A DNA stretch of 64,000 nucleotides from Caecibacteroides pullorum (GCF_019239235.1 NZ_JAAZTS010000003.1:62001-126000), one strand, 5' to 3'; positions 27,877 to 37,408 are shown, counted from the first letter of the stretch. Notes: a model not told the origin generated them from the sequence alone. Program-made: numbers and translations.

Positions 27877-29616
27877 ATGGAAAATCAAGATTTGATTAAA
27901 TTGGTTACTGAGAAAGCTCAAGAGTGGCTGGGACCGGCTTTTGATGCTGAGACTCAGGCCGAAGTGAAGAAAATGCTGGAAAACGACGATAAGACGGAGC
28001 TGATAGAAAGCTTCTATAAAGATCTGGAGTTTGGTACGGGTGGCTTGCGTGGTATTATGGGTGCCGGTAGCAATCGTATGAACATATATACTGTGGGTGC
28101 CGCTACGCAAGGTTTGGCCAACTACCTGAACAAGTGTTTTGCTGGTCAACCTATTTCTGTCGTTGTAGGTCATGACTGTCGTAACAACAGCCGTAAGTTT
28201 GCTGAAATCTCAGCCGACATTTTCTCGGCTAACGGTATTAAGGTCTATCTGTTCGACGATCTGCGTCCTACGCCTGAAGTGTCCTTCGCTATTCGTCATT
28301 TGGGTTGCCAGAGCGGCATCAATATCACGGCTAGCCATAATCCACGTGAATATAACGGCTATAAAGCTTATTGGGACGACGGTGCACAAGTGCTGGCTCC
28401 GCACGATACCGCTATTATCGATGAGGTGAACAAGGTGAAGGTGGCCGACATCAAATTCAACGGCAATAAGGAACTTATCCAGATTATCGGCGAGGATGTG
28501 GACAAAGCATACTTGGAGAAGGTACATTCCATTTCTATCGACCCCGAAGTCATCAAGCGTCAGAAGGATCTGAGCATCGTCTATACGCCGCTCCATGGTG
28601 CTGGACGTGCGCTCATTCCCGCTTCATTGAAGCTGTGGGGTTTTGAAAATGTACATTGCGTGGAGTCACAGATGGTGAAAGACGGTAACTTCCCGACGGT
28701 TGTTTCGCCCAATCCCGAGAATGCTGAAGCACTGACACTGGCCATTAAGCTGGCCAAGGAAATCGATGCCGACATCGTGATGGCCAGTGATCCTGATGCT
28801 GACCGTGTAGGCATGGCTTGCAAGGACGATAAGGGCGAGTGGGTGCTCATCAACGGTAATCAGACTTGTCTGCTCTTCCTTTACTATATCATCAAGAATC
28901 GTCTGGCTACGGGCAAAATGCAGCCGGGCGACTTTATTGTGAAGACCATCGTTACGACCGAACTTATTAAGGCCGTGGCTGACAAGAACAAGGTCGAGAT
29001 GCTCGACTGTTACACGGGCTTCAAATGGATTGCTCGCGAAATTCGCCTGCGCGAAGGCAAGCAGCAGTACATCGGTGGCGGTGAAGAAAGCTATGGTTTC
29101 CTGGCTGAAGACTTCGTGCGCGACAAGGATGCTGTTTCGGCCTGCTCGCTGCTGGCTGAAATCTGTGCCTGGGCTAAGGATCAGGGAAAGACGCTCTACG
29201 ATGTGCTGATGGGTATCTATGTAGAATATGGTTTCTCGAAAGAAACTACCGTCAACGTGGTGAAACCGGGCAAGAGCGGCGCCGAAGAAATCAAGGCTAT
29301 GATGGACAACTTCCGTGCTAATCCGCCGAAGGAAATCGGAGGATCGAAGGTGTGTGTAGTGAAGGACTACAAAACGCTTGAGATGACTGATGCTGCTGGC
29401 AAAATAAGCAAGCTCGACATGCCTGAATCATCGAACGTGCTCCAGTATTTCACGGAAGACGGTACGAAGATTTCTGTCCGTCCCTCAGGTACGGAACCGA
29501 AGATCAAGTTCTACATTGAGGTGAAGGGCGAAATGGGTTGCCCGAAGTGCTATGCCGGAGCTAATGCCGATGCTGAAGAAAAGGTGAAGGCAGTGCGTGC
29601 ATCGCTGGGCATTTGA
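27877..29616 (+). CDS. Phosphoglucomutase/phosphomannomutase
   Basis: 579-residue alpha-D-phosphohexomutase. The catalytic phosphoserine lies in ITASHNPREYNGYK (near residue 152), the magnesium site in SDPDADRVG (near 306-311), the sugar-specificity loop is GGEESYGF and the phosphate-binding loop is RPSGTEPKIKFY. This long form matches the PgcA-like subgroup, which interconverts glucose-1-P and glucose-6-P, and often mannose-phosphates. It is monocistronic, with its own consensus promoter and a terminator after it. Confidence 0.95.
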   Translation: MENQDLIKLVTEKAQEWLGPAFDAETQAEVKKMLENDDKTELIESFYKDLEFGTGGLRGIMGAGSNRMNIYTVGAATQGLANYLNKCFAGQPISVVVGHDCRNNSRKFAEISADIFSANGIKVYLFDDLRPTPEVSFAIRHLGCQSGINITASHNPREYNGYKAYWDDGAQVLAPHDTAIIDEVNKVKVADIKFNGNKELIQIIGEDVDKAYLEKVHSISIDPEVIKRQKDLSIVYTPLHGAGRALIPASLKLWGFENVHCVESQMVKDGNFPTVVSPNPENAEALTLAIKLAKEIDADIVMASDPDADRVGMACKDDKGEWVLINGNQTCLLFLYYIIKNRLATGKMQPGDFIVKTIVTTELIKAVADKNKVEMLDCYTGFKWIAREIRLREGKQQYIGGGEESYGFLAEDFVRDKDAVSACSLLAEICAWAKDQGKTLYDVLMGIYVEYGFSKETTVNVVKPGKSGAEEIKAMMDNFRANPPKEIGGSKVCVVKDYKTLEMTDAAGKISKLDMPESSNVLQYFTEDGTKISVRPSGTEPKIKFYIEVKGEMGCPKCYAGANADAEEKVKAVRASLGI

Positions 29617-29640
29617 ATGATATAAGTTTTTGACATCATA

Positions 29641-29692
29641 AATTCCTTCCGCTCCTGTTCTAGTTTGAATGTTGCAGCGGGAGGAATTTTTC
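29641..29692 (+). terminator. Terminator of the phosphohexomutase gene
   Basis: AATTCCTTCCGCT (29641-29653) pairs with AGCGGGAGGAATT (29676-29688), with one wobble. The T-run TTTTCTTTTT follows. Confidence 0.88.
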
Positions 29693-29714
29693 TTTTTGTG
29701 GTATAATAGCATTT

Positions 29715-30734
29715 ATGATAATGACAGAGAATAATTATAGACCTGTTGATACCCGTTATGAGGCAGGGATGAAATATCGTCGTGCAGGCCACAGCGGAAT
29801 TCAGTTACCGGAAATCTCGCTTGGGTTATGGCATAATTTTGGCGATGTAGATACATTGTCTGAAAGCCGTCGTAAGCTACATCATGCTTTTGATTGTGGA
29901 ATCACCCATTTTGATTTGGCTAATAATTATGGACCTTCTCCTGGCAGTGCAGAGGAAACGTTCGGATATGTGATGAAACATTCTTTTGCTTCGTATCGTG
30001 ACGAATTATTCATTTCTACCAAGGCAGGACACGACATGTGGCCTGGACCGTATGGTACATGGGGTTCGCGCAAATCTCTTATGGCGAGTCTTGATCAAAG
30101 TCTCCGCCGTATGAATCTTGATTATGTGGATATTTTCTATTCGCATCGTTACGATCCGTATACGCCGCTTGAAGAAACAATGCAGACATTGGTGGATATT
30201 GTTCGTCAGGGAAAGGCTCTTTATGTAGGCATTTCCAAATATCCTTTGGAAGAGGCGCAGAAAGCTTATGATTATTTGAAAAGCCATGATGTCCATTGCC
30301 TGCTTTATCAGGGAAGATATAACCTTCTGGACAGAAAAGTGGAAGAAACAGGAATCTTGAAGCAAGTAGCGGAAAATGCTACTGGTTTTATTGCCTTTTC
30401 GCCATTGGCACAAGGATTGCTTTCGGGACGTTATCTTGATGGCATTCCTGCCACTTCGCGTATAGCTCGGGGCGGTTTTCTGAAACAGGAGGCATTGACA
30501 GAAGATGTAATGCACAAAGTGAGAGCTTTGAATGAGGTCGCCCGGCGTCGTGGACAGACCTTGGCTGAAATGGCTTTAGCTTGGCTGTTAAAAGATGATT
30601 TGGTTACATCTGTAATTGTTGGCGTTAGCTCTGTAGAACAATTGGATGATAATTTTAAGGCCTTGCGTAATACAGCTTTTAGCGTTGAGGAACAGGATGA
30701 AATTGAAAAAATACTCACTTCTGTTGCAAAGTGA
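29715..30734 (+). CDS. Aldo/keto reductase (YghZ-like)
   Basis: 339-residue NADPH-dependent oxidoreductase of the AKR14/YghZ group (in E. coli an L-glyceraldehyde-3-phosphate reductase). The catalytic tetrad is visible: Asp and Tyr in THFDLANNYGPSPGSAE, Lys in FISTKAGHDMWPGPYG, His in IFYSHRYDPYTP. The cofactor-binding region has FSPLAQGLLSGRYL and SVIVGVSSVEQLDDN. The start could be the ATG at 29721. Codon use is AT-richer than in the preceding gene. A long hairpin follows its stop. Confidence 0.93.
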   Translation: MIMTENNYRPVDTRYEAGMKYRRAGHSGIQLPEISLGLWHNFGDVDTLSESRRKLHHAFDCGITHFDLANNYGPSPGSAEETFGYVMKHSFASYRDELFISTKAGHDMWPGPYGTWGSRKSLMASLDQSLRRMNLDYVDIFYSHRYDPYTPLEETMQTLVDIVRQGKALYVGISKYPLEEAQKAYDYLKSHDVHCLLYQGRYNLLDRKVEETGILKQVAENATGFIAFSPLAQGLLSGRYLDGIPATSRIARGGFLKQEALTEDVMHKVRALNEVARRRGQTLAEMALAWLLKDDLVTSVIVGVSSVEQLDDNFKALRNTAFSVEEQDEIEKILTSVAK

Positions 30735-30748
30735 GTATTTATGATAGC

Positions 30749-30807
30749 TTGCGCAATTGTTGCATAGATTGAACTTCTGTTTTTCAATTTATGTAGCAAT
30801 TGCGCAA
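30749..30807 (+). other. 25-bp hairpin in the 3' region of the aldo/keto reductase gene
   Basis: Arms 30749-30773 and 30783-30807 pair over all 25 positions with a 9-base loop. The three non-Watson-Crick positions are G-U in a plus-strand RNA but A-C in a minus-strand RNA, which points to plus-strand function. The outer part TTGCGCAATTG is itself rich in dyads. No immediate T-run follows; seven T residues occur about 25 bases later. It could be a transcript end, a stabilising 3' structure or a small RNA. Confidence 0.7.
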
Positions 30808-30840
30808 ACTTGTTAAGGTATATAAGAGGTAGTTTTTTTG

Positions 30841-32076
30841 TTACTCGGTTCGTTTGCATGCATTTACTTGCAGAAACTCGTCAAACAGAGTTTTGTAGTT
30901 ACCATGCACTAAAATATGATGATTACCTAATGGATTCTTTAGAAAATAACTTGCTGGAGAATCCAGTTTGATTCGTACCTGTGTACGACACATGTTGATA
31001 TAATTGGTATTTTCGGTCAGTCTGCCGGTCGTTAGGTAATATTCATCCAGGCATTCTCCTCCACATTTCACGATTGTCACATCTCCCAAAGGAAGCAATC
31101 CTTGAATACCGATGCTCATGTCTGTTTCAAAGTGGCTGCGTAGAATGAATTGTTCAGTCTGCTTTAATCCTATGGTACAATGAGCCAGTATGATTTCATT
31201 GGTGCGCGCATTGATCATAGATGGATTGGCCATGAAAGCTGCTTGACCGGTGAGTGTTTTGGTAATCAACATTGTAAATATGGATTGCAAGTCTCCTTCA
31301 CATCCAGCTATAATGCCTTCGTCATTTAGCAAAGATAACGCCAGGCATCCACTTGTTCCTGTCGACTCAATCAGCTTGAAGCAGCTCAATGTCAAAGCAG
31401 CTAATTTTTCTTCCTCTACAATTCGTTTTAGTGCTTTATAAATCTTCATGGCTTTCAGCATATCTTCAGGTGAGGCCTCTCGACAGGCTAATGCTTTTTC
31501 TGCCAACTCAGCACAGGCATTGCCCACTTCGTCATCTGAGATACTGTTGAAATATTCTGTGACACGTTCTAAAGGAATATCGGTATATTCTATTCCCCAA
31601 CGGCGTTTTGCCAACAGATAATCGACGTTACTGGAAATAAGCCAGCTGGATGGGGTGCCAATAACTCCGATACGGGATCCGTTAAGCTTGCGTTGTGCTT
31701 TAAAATTATTGTACATTACAAGCAAACGTTTAATGATTTCTGTCAGCTCTCCGTGCAAAATCTCGCTTCGCATGCCACGGGTTCGGAGCCAGGATGAAAT
31801 TTCGAGGGCTGCGGCGAGTGAATTTTGCATACCATCTGCTAATAATATGGTAGGGCGGGGAAGTTGTTCGAAATGCTGCATGACTAGTCGCTCCACTCCT
31901 CCAGTAGCGATAAACAGAATGCTGAAATCATCAGGAGTGAGGCTATTCATTTGTTGGTAGTCTACGAAGCGTACGGTGAAATATTTTTCCAGTTCGGCAA
32001 GAACAATTTCATGGGAACTGCGGACGGATGCCTGCTTATGAAGCAGCGAGGCAAAAGTTATGAGGTTGATGACCAT
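30841..32076 (-). CDS. L-fucose/L-arabinose isomerase-like protein
   Basis: 411 residues from the ATG at 32076 (VINLITFASLLH); an in-frame ATG at 32181 would add 35 unconvincing residues. Two Rossmann-like domains are followed by a C-terminal domain of the fucose isomerase superfamily (COG2407 type), with GTSGCLALSLLNDEGIIAGCEGD, FMANPSMINARTNEIILAHCTIG and a TGRLTENTNYINMCRTQVRI tail. The Glu/Asp/His metal site expected of true isomerases cannot be confirmed by eye, so substrate and even isomerase activity are uncertain. It stands alone between convergent and divergent neighbours. Confidence 0.75.
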   Translation of the reverse strand: MVINLITFASLLHKQASVRSSHEIVLAELEKYFTVRFVDYQQMNSLTPDDFSILFIATGGVERLVMQHFEQLPRPTILLADGMQNSLAAALEISSWLRTRGMRSEILHGELTEIIKRLLVMYNNFKAQRKLNGSRIGVIGTPSSWLISSNVDYLLAKRRWGIEYTDIPLERVTEYFNSISDDEVGNACAELAEKALACREASPEDMLKAMKIYKALKRIVEEEKLAALTLSCFKLIESTGTSGCLALSLLNDEGIIAGCEGDLQSIFTMLITKTLTGQAAFMANPSMINARTNEIILAHCTIGLKQTEQFILRSHFETDMSIGIQGLLPLGDVTIVKCGGECLDEYYLTTGRLTENTNYINMCRTQVRIKLDSPASYFLKNPLGNHHILVHGNYKTLFDEFLQVNACKRTE

Positions 32077-32204
32077 GGTATGATAATTGACGTTTTTGTA
32101 TATCCAAAGGTAAGAGTTTCTTTTCACATAGCATAACGTTTTTAATATAGATAAGGTTTTTAAAGTTTTTATGCCATGCACTCCTATGGTATCAAATAAA
32201 TCGC

Positions 32205-32212
32205 TACATTTG
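32205..32212 (+). promoter_or_regulatory. Candidate -7 element for the aminotransferase gene
   Basis: TACATTTG. Start near 32218 would give a leader of about 65 bases. No -33 match. Confidence 0.4.
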
Positions 32213-32284
32213 CAATTTCTAAATAACTTGGAATAAAAGTATCAGCAAATGCAAACTTCTAAACTGTAAAAAAGAACAAGACTC

Positions 32285-33484
32285 ATGCCGAAAATATCCA
32301 TCCGGGGGACGGAGATGCCTGCATCTCCCATCCGCAAGCTGGCTCCACTGGCCGATGCCGCCAAACAAAGGGGCATACATGTGTTTCACCTGAACATCGG
32401 ACAGCCCGACCTGCCTACACCGCAGGTGGCCATCGACGCCATTCGCAATATCGACCGCAAGGTGTTGGAGTACAGCCCTAGCGCGGGCTACCGTAGCTAT
32501 CGTGAGAAGCTGGTGGGCTACTACGAGAAATATAACATCCACTTGACAGCGGATGATATCATCGTGACCTCGGGTGGATCGGAGGCGGTGCTTTTTTCCT
32601 TTATGGCCTGTCTGAATCCGGGCGACGAAATCATTGTGCCCGAACCGGCTTATGCTAACTACATGGCTTTTGCCATTTCGGCCGGCGCCAAGATACGTAC
32701 CATAGCTACCACCATTGAGGAAGGCTTTTCGCTACCCAAGGTGGAGAAATTTGAGGAGCTGATTAATGAGCGTACGCGTGCCATCCTCATCTGCAATCCT
32801 AACAACCCTACGGGGTATCTCTATACCCGCCGCGAGATGAACCAGATACGTGACCTGGTGAAGAAGTATGACCTCTTCCTCTTCTCGGATGAGGTGTACC
32901 GTGAGTTCATCTATACCGGTTCGCCCTATATCTCTGCTTGCCATTTGGAGGGTATCGAACAGAACGTAGTGCTTATTGATTCTGTATCGAAGCGTTATTC
33001 GGAGTGCGGTATTCGCATTGGTGCGCTGATTACAAAGAACAAGGAAATTCGCGATGCTGTAATGAAGTTCTGCCAGGCCCGTCTCAGTCCTCCTTTGATT
33101 GGACAGATTGCTGCCGAGGCTTCGCTTGATGCAGGAGAGGACTACCTGCGTGACACGTACGACGAGTATGTGGAGCGTCGTAAGTGCCTCATCGACGGAC
33201 TGAATCGTATCCCCGGTGTCTATTCGCCCATTCCGATGGGAGCTTTCTATACCGTGGCCAAGTTGCCGGTGGACGATTCGGACAAGTTCTGTGCCTGGTG
33301 TTTGTCCGACTTCGAATACGAAGGTCAGACGGTATTCATGGCACCCGCGTCGGGCTTCTACACCACACCTGGTGCTGGACGCAACGAAGTACGCATTGCC
33401 TATGTGTTGAAAAAGGAAGATCTGACGCGTGCCCTCTTTGTACTTCAAAAAGCGTTGGAGGCATACCCAGGAAGAACGGAGTAA
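32285..33484 (+). CDS. PLP-dependent class I aminotransferase (aspartate aminotransferase-like)
   Basis: 399 residues, fold-type I. Visible motifs are HLNIGQPDLPTPQ (substrate side), VTSGGSEAVLFSFMACLNPGD, ICNPNNPTGYLYT, LFSDEVYREF, and the PLP Lys (K236) in DSVSKRYSECGIRIG. The C-terminal Arg that binds the substrate carboxylate lies in GRNEVRIAYVL. The family covers aspartate, aromatic and other amino donors, so the exact substrate is open. It is followed six bases later by the FtsX-type permease. Confidence 0.92.
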   Translation: MPKISIRGTEMPASPIRKLAPLADAAKQRGIHVFHLNIGQPDLPTPQVAIDAIRNIDRKVLEYSPSAGYRSYREKLVGYYEKYNIHLTADDIIVTSGGSEAVLFSFMACLNPGDEIIVPEPAYANYMAFAISAGAKIRTIATTIEEGFSLPKVEKFEELINERTRAILICNPNNPTGYLYTRREMNQIRDLVKKYDLFLFSDEVYREFIYTGSPYISACHLEGIEQNVVLIDSVSKRYSECGIRIGALITKNKEIRDAVMKFCQARLSPPLIGQIAAEASLDAGEDYLRDTYDEYVERRKCLIDGLNRIPGVYSPIPMGAFYTVAKLPVDDSDKFCAWCLSDFEYEGQTVFMAPASGFYTTPGAGRNEVRIAYVLKKEDLTRALFVLQKALEAYPGRTE

Positions 33485-33490
33485 CTTATT

Positions 33491-34735
33491 ATGAACCTGC
33501 CTCTATTTATCGCTCATCGTATCTATCGTGACAATGACTCCGGCAAACAGGTTTCGCGGCCGGCGGTACTCATTGCTATGATTGGTATTGCCATCGGATT
33601 GGCGGTGATGATTGTAACTGTGTCTGTCATTGTCGGATTTAAGAAAGAGGTGCGCGACAAGATTGCAGGTTTCGGTTCGCATATACAAATAACCAACCTT
33701 AATGCCGGTTCTCTTTACGAGTCGCTTCCTATCTCGATGACGACGGCAGAGTTGGATTCACTGCGTGCCAATACAGACATCCACTACGTGCAGCGCTATT
33801 CGCTCAAGGCGGGAATGATCAAGACGGACGAGGCTTTTCAGGGCATGTTGCTCAAGGGTATCGGGCCGGAGTATGATACGGAGTTCTTCCGTCGTCATTT
33901 GCTCGAAGGCGAGATGCCTCAGTTCAGCGATACGGCTTCGTCCAATCGGGTAGTTATTTCGCGTTCATTGGCCGACAAACTGAAACTGAAATTAGGCGAC
34001 AAGATAGATACTTATTTCATACAGGATAATATCCGGGCGCGCCGCTTGATCATCGCAGGCATTTATCAGACCAATCTGACCGAGTTTGATAACCTCTATC
34101 TTGTTACCGACCTCTATACGGTGAACCGTCTGAACCGTTGGGAAACCGACCGCTTTAGCGGACTGGAGCTGACAGTGAACGACTACAGCCGCTTGGAAGA
34201 TATTACGTGGGAACTGGCTTCCGGTCTGGAGGGAAAAACCGACCGTTATGGACAAGAGTTCTGTGCCCGCAACATTGAACAGCTCAATCCTGGCATCTTT
34301 GCCTGGCTTGGTATTCTGGACGTCAACATCTGGGTGATCCTGGTGCTGATGATTGGTGTGGCGGGCTTTACGATGATATCGGGGCTACTCATCATCATCA
34401 TCGAGCGTACATCAATGATTGGTGTGCTGAAGTCACTGGGAGCTGATAACCGCACCATCCGTCACTTGTTCTTGTGGTTTTCGGTATTCCTCATTGGTAA
34501 GGGAATGTTGTGGGGCAATGCTATCGGGCTGGCTTTTTATTTTGTACAGCGTTTCTTCGGGCTCTTCAAGCTCGATCCTACTACGTATTACATGGATACT
34601 GTTCCTGTTTCTTTCAATCTGTGGATATTCCTGTTACTCAATGTTGGTACACTTCTTGCCTCGGTGCTGATGCTGGTGGGGCCGTCTTATCTTATTGCTC
34701 GCATCCGTCCGGCCGACTCCATGCGCTACGAATGA
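33491..34735 (+). CDS. FtsX/LolE-family ABC transporter permease
   Basis: 414 residues with the four-helix FtsX topology. Helix 1 is near residues 25-50 (AVLIAMIGIAIGLAVMIVTVSVIVGF). A large periplasmic MacB-like domain follows (about 55-265), with SRSLADKLKLKLGD and IAGIYQTNLTEFDN. Three C-terminal helices include ILVLMIGVAGFTMISGLLIIIIERTSMIGVLKSLGA, whose E-R-x-x-x-I-G-x-L-K-x-L-G is the ATPase-coupling loop. It resembles LolC/LolE, which release lipoproteins from the inner membrane. No ATPase gene is adjacent, so its partner must be elsewhere. Confidence 0.9.
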   Translation: MNLPLFIAHRIYRDNDSGKQVSRPAVLIAMIGIAIGLAVMIVTVSVIVGFKKEVRDKIAGFGSHIQITNLNAGSLYESLPISMTTAELDSLRANTDIHYVQRYSLKAGMIKTDEAFQGMLLKGIGPEYDTEFFRRHLLEGEMPQFSDTASSNRVVISRSLADKLKLKLGDKIDTYFIQDNIRARRLIIAGIYQTNLTEFDNLYLVTDLYTVNRLNRWETDRFSGLELTVNDYSRLEDITWELASGLEGKTDRYGQEFCARNIEQLNPGIFAWLGILDVNIWVILVLMIGVAGFTMISGLLIIIIERTSMIGVLKSLGADNRTIRHLFLWFSVFLIGKGMLWGNAIGLAFYFVQRFFGLFKLDPTTYYMDTVPVSFNLWIFLLLNVGTLLASVLMLVGPSYLIARIRPADSMRYE

Positions 34736-34752
34736 TTCTTCCTTTTTCTTTT

Positions 34753-35925
34753 TTATTTCCGCAGGAACTCCCGCTTGTCGCGGAAGAGGCAGTAGAGTTT
34801 CCAGCGTAGGGACTGGAGCGGCTGCAGGATGTCGAAGATGGGGAGGAGTAAATAATGTCGGTATTTCTCGTCCAGATCTTTGGCTGTGATGTTGATGACA
34901 AGTGCCTGCATCACGAAACGGAATACGAACTGCAGGAAGCCGAGAGCTGCCACCAACCAGTGGGTATGCAGGGCAGCCAAGACGACCGTCGCTATCCATG
35001 CGGCATGGAACAGCAGGCGGCTGAAGGTTTCGAATCCCAAGATCCAACGCTGTGCGCCGTGGTAGAGGCGGGCGGTGGATGCATAGCCTATCTTTTCTTC
35101 GCGCCAGTCCTTGGTGCGGAGCAGGGGTTGCATACGGACAACGGCTGCCGGATCGGTTTCCACGCGGGTGTTGTCCCGGCGGGCCACTTGGTTGACGAAG
35201 AGGTCGTCGTCGCCGCGGCGCAGGTTCAGGTGGGCCGAGAAGCCTTTCTGGTCGAAGAAGAGCTGCTTGCGGTAGGCCAGGTTGCGGCCGATGCCCATGT
35301 AGGGACTGCCAGCCAGAGCGAAGCCCAAGTAGCGCATGGCGGTGAAGAGGTTGTCGAAGGCGGCGCGGCGGTGCAGCCAGTTGCGGCCGCGTTCGTATCC
35401 GCTGTAGCCCAACACCACTTCGGTGCGCGAGGTGAAGTTGCGGGCCATCAAGCGCAGCCACTGGTTGCTTTGCGGACAGCAGTTGGCTTCGGTCAGCACC
35501 AGCCAGTCGTAGCGGGCGGCACGGATGCCCAGCGTGACGGCCAGCTTCTTGCGGCTGATATAGCGTGAAGAGTCGGGCACGAAGCTGTGATACAGGTTGG
35601 AGTAGCGGTTTTCGAGCTGGGTCAGGTAGTCTTCGCTTTCGCTCTTTTCACCGTCGTTGATGACGATGACTTCGAACTGCGGATAGTCCTGTTCGAGGAT
35701 GGCGGGCAGGTTGCGGCGCAGATTTTCCACTTCTTCGTGGGCGCAGATGATGACGGACAAGGGCGGCAGCTCCTGTGTGAAGTGCAGGTCGTCGCGCCCG
35801 GCCTTGCGGCTGCGCAGGTGGATGCGATTGTAGAGGGCGAGGTAGTAGAGGGCCTGGACGGCCAGCAGGATGCCGGTTGCTGCCAGCAGGTATTGTTCTG
35901 TTGTGTCGAATGCGAATGCTTCCAT
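34753..35925 (-). CDS. Membrane-associated family 2 glycosyltransferase
   Basis: 390 residues. An N-terminal membrane helix (about 10-32: YLLAATGILLAVQALYYLAL) precedes a GT-A domain with LSVIICAHEEVENLRRNLPAILEQDYPQFEVIVINDGE. The usual DxD position reads VLTEANCCP, followed by NQWLRLM and, later, GDDDLFVNQVARR. Two further helices lie near residues 300-350 (LFHAAWIATVVLAAL). This layout fits polyisoprenyl-linked or polysaccharide glycosyltransferases at the cytoplasmic membrane. It is monocistronic and convergent with the permease gene. Confidence 0.88.
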   Translation of the reverse strand: MEAFAFDTTEQYLLAATGILLAVQALYYLALYNRIHLRSRKAGRDDLHFTQELPPLSVIICAHEEVENLRRNLPAILEQDYPQFEVIVINDGEKSESEDYLTQLENRYSNLYHSFVPDSSRYISRKKLAVTLGIRAARYDWLVLTEANCCPQSNQWLRLMARNFTSRTEVVLGYSGYERGRNWLHRRAAFDNLFTAMRYLGFALAGSPYMGIGRNLAYRKQLFFDQKGFSAHLNLRRGDDDLFVNQVARRDNTRVETDPAAVVRMQPLLRTKDWREEKIGYASTARLYHGAQRWILGFETFSRLLFHAAWIATVVLAALHTHWLVAALGFLQFVFRFVMQALVINITAKDLDEKYRHYLLLPIFDILQPLQSLRWKLYCLFRDKREFLRK

Positions 35926-35947
35926 TTTGTTTCGTTATAGTGTTGCG

Positions 35948-35955
35948 CAAAAGTA
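35948..35955 (-). promoter_or_regulatory. Candidate -7 element for the GT2 gene
   Basis: TACTTTTG on the minus strand, 22 bases before the start codon. No -33 element recognised. Confidence 0.45.
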
Positions 35956-35999
35956 CAAATTTTCGTCCACACCTTGTACTGCCTGCCCGTCCTTTTTTC

Positions 36000-36644
36000 T
36001 TACCCTTCCAGCACGGGCACCGTCAGGAAGCGGCATTGCGGGAAGTGGCGCCCGAGGTAGCGGCGCAGGTACTGCTGCGTGTCCTGCTGGATGGTGGTGT
36101 CGGCCAGAGTGGGATAGAGGTTGTAGAGCACGGTGTCGAGGCGGATGCCGCGGCGGGCCACGGCTTCCAGGCTGAGGAGGGTATGGTTCACGCTGCCCAG
36201 CTTGCCCGAGGTGACGAAGACGAGCGGATAGCCCCGTTCGGCGATGTAGTCGATGGTGAGGTACTCGTCCTTCAGGGGGACCATCAGGCCGCCGGCACCT
36301 TCGACCAGCACCGTGTCGTAGCGGCGGGCCAGTTCCTGCGTAGCCTGCCCGATGCGGTCGAAGTCTATTTCGCGGTGGTCGATGCGTGCGGCCAGGTCGG
36401 GCGAGGCGGGGTAGGAGAAGATTTCGGGCATGGTGAGTCCTTCGCGGTCTTCGGGCAGGTAGCCGGTGCCCATGAGGCGGCGGTGCAGGTCGATATCCTC
36501 GCTGTGGCCCACGTTGCCTGTCTGGATGAATTTCTGGGTGATGACCCGTTTCCCTTTTTGGATGAGTTGCGCCGCATACCAGGCGGTGCAGTAGGATTTT
36601 CCGGCATCGGTGTCGATGCCGCTGATGAAGTAGATGTTGTTCAT
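36000..36644 (-). CDS. bioD: Dethiobiotin synthetase
   Basis: Makes dethiobiotin from 7,8-diaminopelargonic acid, CO2 and ATP. It is 214 residues starting NNIYFISGIDTDAGKSYCTAW, whose GIDTDAGKS is the P-loop. Later motifs are VEGAGGLMVPL and LVFVTSGKLGSVNHTLLSLEA (the GKLGxxNH segment that binds substrate). The ATG at 36644 overlaps the bioC stop by four bases, so the two are translationally coupled. It is the last gene of the biotin operon. No T-rich terminator hairpin is visible after it. Confidence 0.95.
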   Translation of the reverse strand: MNNIYFISGIDTDAGKSYCTAWYAAQLIQKGKRVITQKFIQTGNVGHSEDIDLHRRLMGTGYLPEDREGLTMPEIFSYPASPDLAARIDHREIDFDRIGQATQELARRYDTVLVEGAGGLMVPLKDEYLTIDYIAERGYPLVFVTSGKLGSVNHTLLSLEAVARRGIRLDTVLYNLYPTLADTTIQQDTQQYLRRYLGRHFPQCRFLTVPVLEG

Positions 36645-37408
36645 ATTGTTGGTGTTTTTTTGGAAGAAATCACATATATCGGTTGATACGTCAGGCTCAC
36701 GCCTTCGGACGAGCCGAAGCGGCGGAGGTATTCGTCGCAGAACGCTTGCAGGCGTCCGCGGCTCCAGGTCTGCTTCTCCGTGCCGGTGACGCCCGTCATG
36801 CGCAGGTGGCGCAGGACGTCGACGGGGGTGGGGAAGCGGAGTACGGCCTCTTCCTGCTCCAGGTGGAGGATGCAGAAGCCGGCGTCTTCCAGCTCGCGGC
36901 GGAGTTGCTGGGGAGGCGTGTAGTCCAGCCCGTTGCCTGTCAGCGTGCGTATCTCGAGCAGGTTGCGCAGGCCGAAGGTGGTGAAGGCCAGCACGCCGCC
37001 GGGGCGGAGCAGCGAGGCGGCGCGGCGGAAGAACTCGCGGGGCGAGGCGAACCACTGGAGGGTGGAGCACGACGTCAGCAGGTCCAGCCCGCCGGGCAGG
37101 GGGCAGGTCTCGGCATCGCCCGCCTTGAACGCCACGCCGGGCCGGGCGGTCAGTTCCTCCAGGCAGAAACGCATCTCGGGGCAGAGGTCGTTGAGGTGGA
37201 GCAGCGAGGGGTGCCACGTGTCGTGGATGAACTGCGAATACAGTCCCGTGCCGCAGCCGAACTCGGCGATGCGGTCGAAGCGGGCGTCGGGCAGGGTGCG
37301 GCGCAGCAGGGCGGTCATCTTCTCGGCCACCTGCTGCTGCACGCGCGCCTCGCGACTATAGGTGGCGCGGGCGCGGGCAAATCGTTCGGCTATCAGGCGT
37401 TTGTCCAT
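36641..37408 (-). CDS. bioC: Malonyl-ACP O-methyltransferase
   Basis: Methylates the free carboxyl of malonyl-ACP so that fatty acid synthesis can elongate it to pimeloyl-ACP methyl ester. It is 255 residues and class I SAM-dependent: motif I is RIAEFGCGTGLYSQF (residues 46-60), with later GDAETCPLP, LTSCSTLQWFASP (the LQW typical of BioC) and LLRPGGVLAFTTFG. It starts inside the 3' end of bioG (16-base overlap) and overlaps bioD by four bases. Codon use is strongly GC-rich, like the whole biotin cluster. Confidence 0.94.
   Translation of the reverse strand: MDKRLIAERFARARATYSREARVQQQVAEKMTALLRRTLPDARFDRIAEFGCGTGLYSQFIHDTWHPSLLHLNDLCPEMRFCLEELTARPGVAFKAGDAETCPLPGGLDLLTSCSTLQWFASPREFFRRAASLLRPGGVLAFTTFGLRNLLEIRTLTGNGLDYTPPQQLRRELEDAGFCILHLEQEEAVLRFPTPVDVLRHLRMTGVTGTEKQTWSRGRLQAFCDEYLRRFGSSEGVSLTYQPIYVISSKKTPTI

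Noticed and set aside
33491..34735. Complete Lol lipoprotein-release transporter
   Set aside because: Only one permease is present, with no ATPase or outer-membrane carrier gene in the window.
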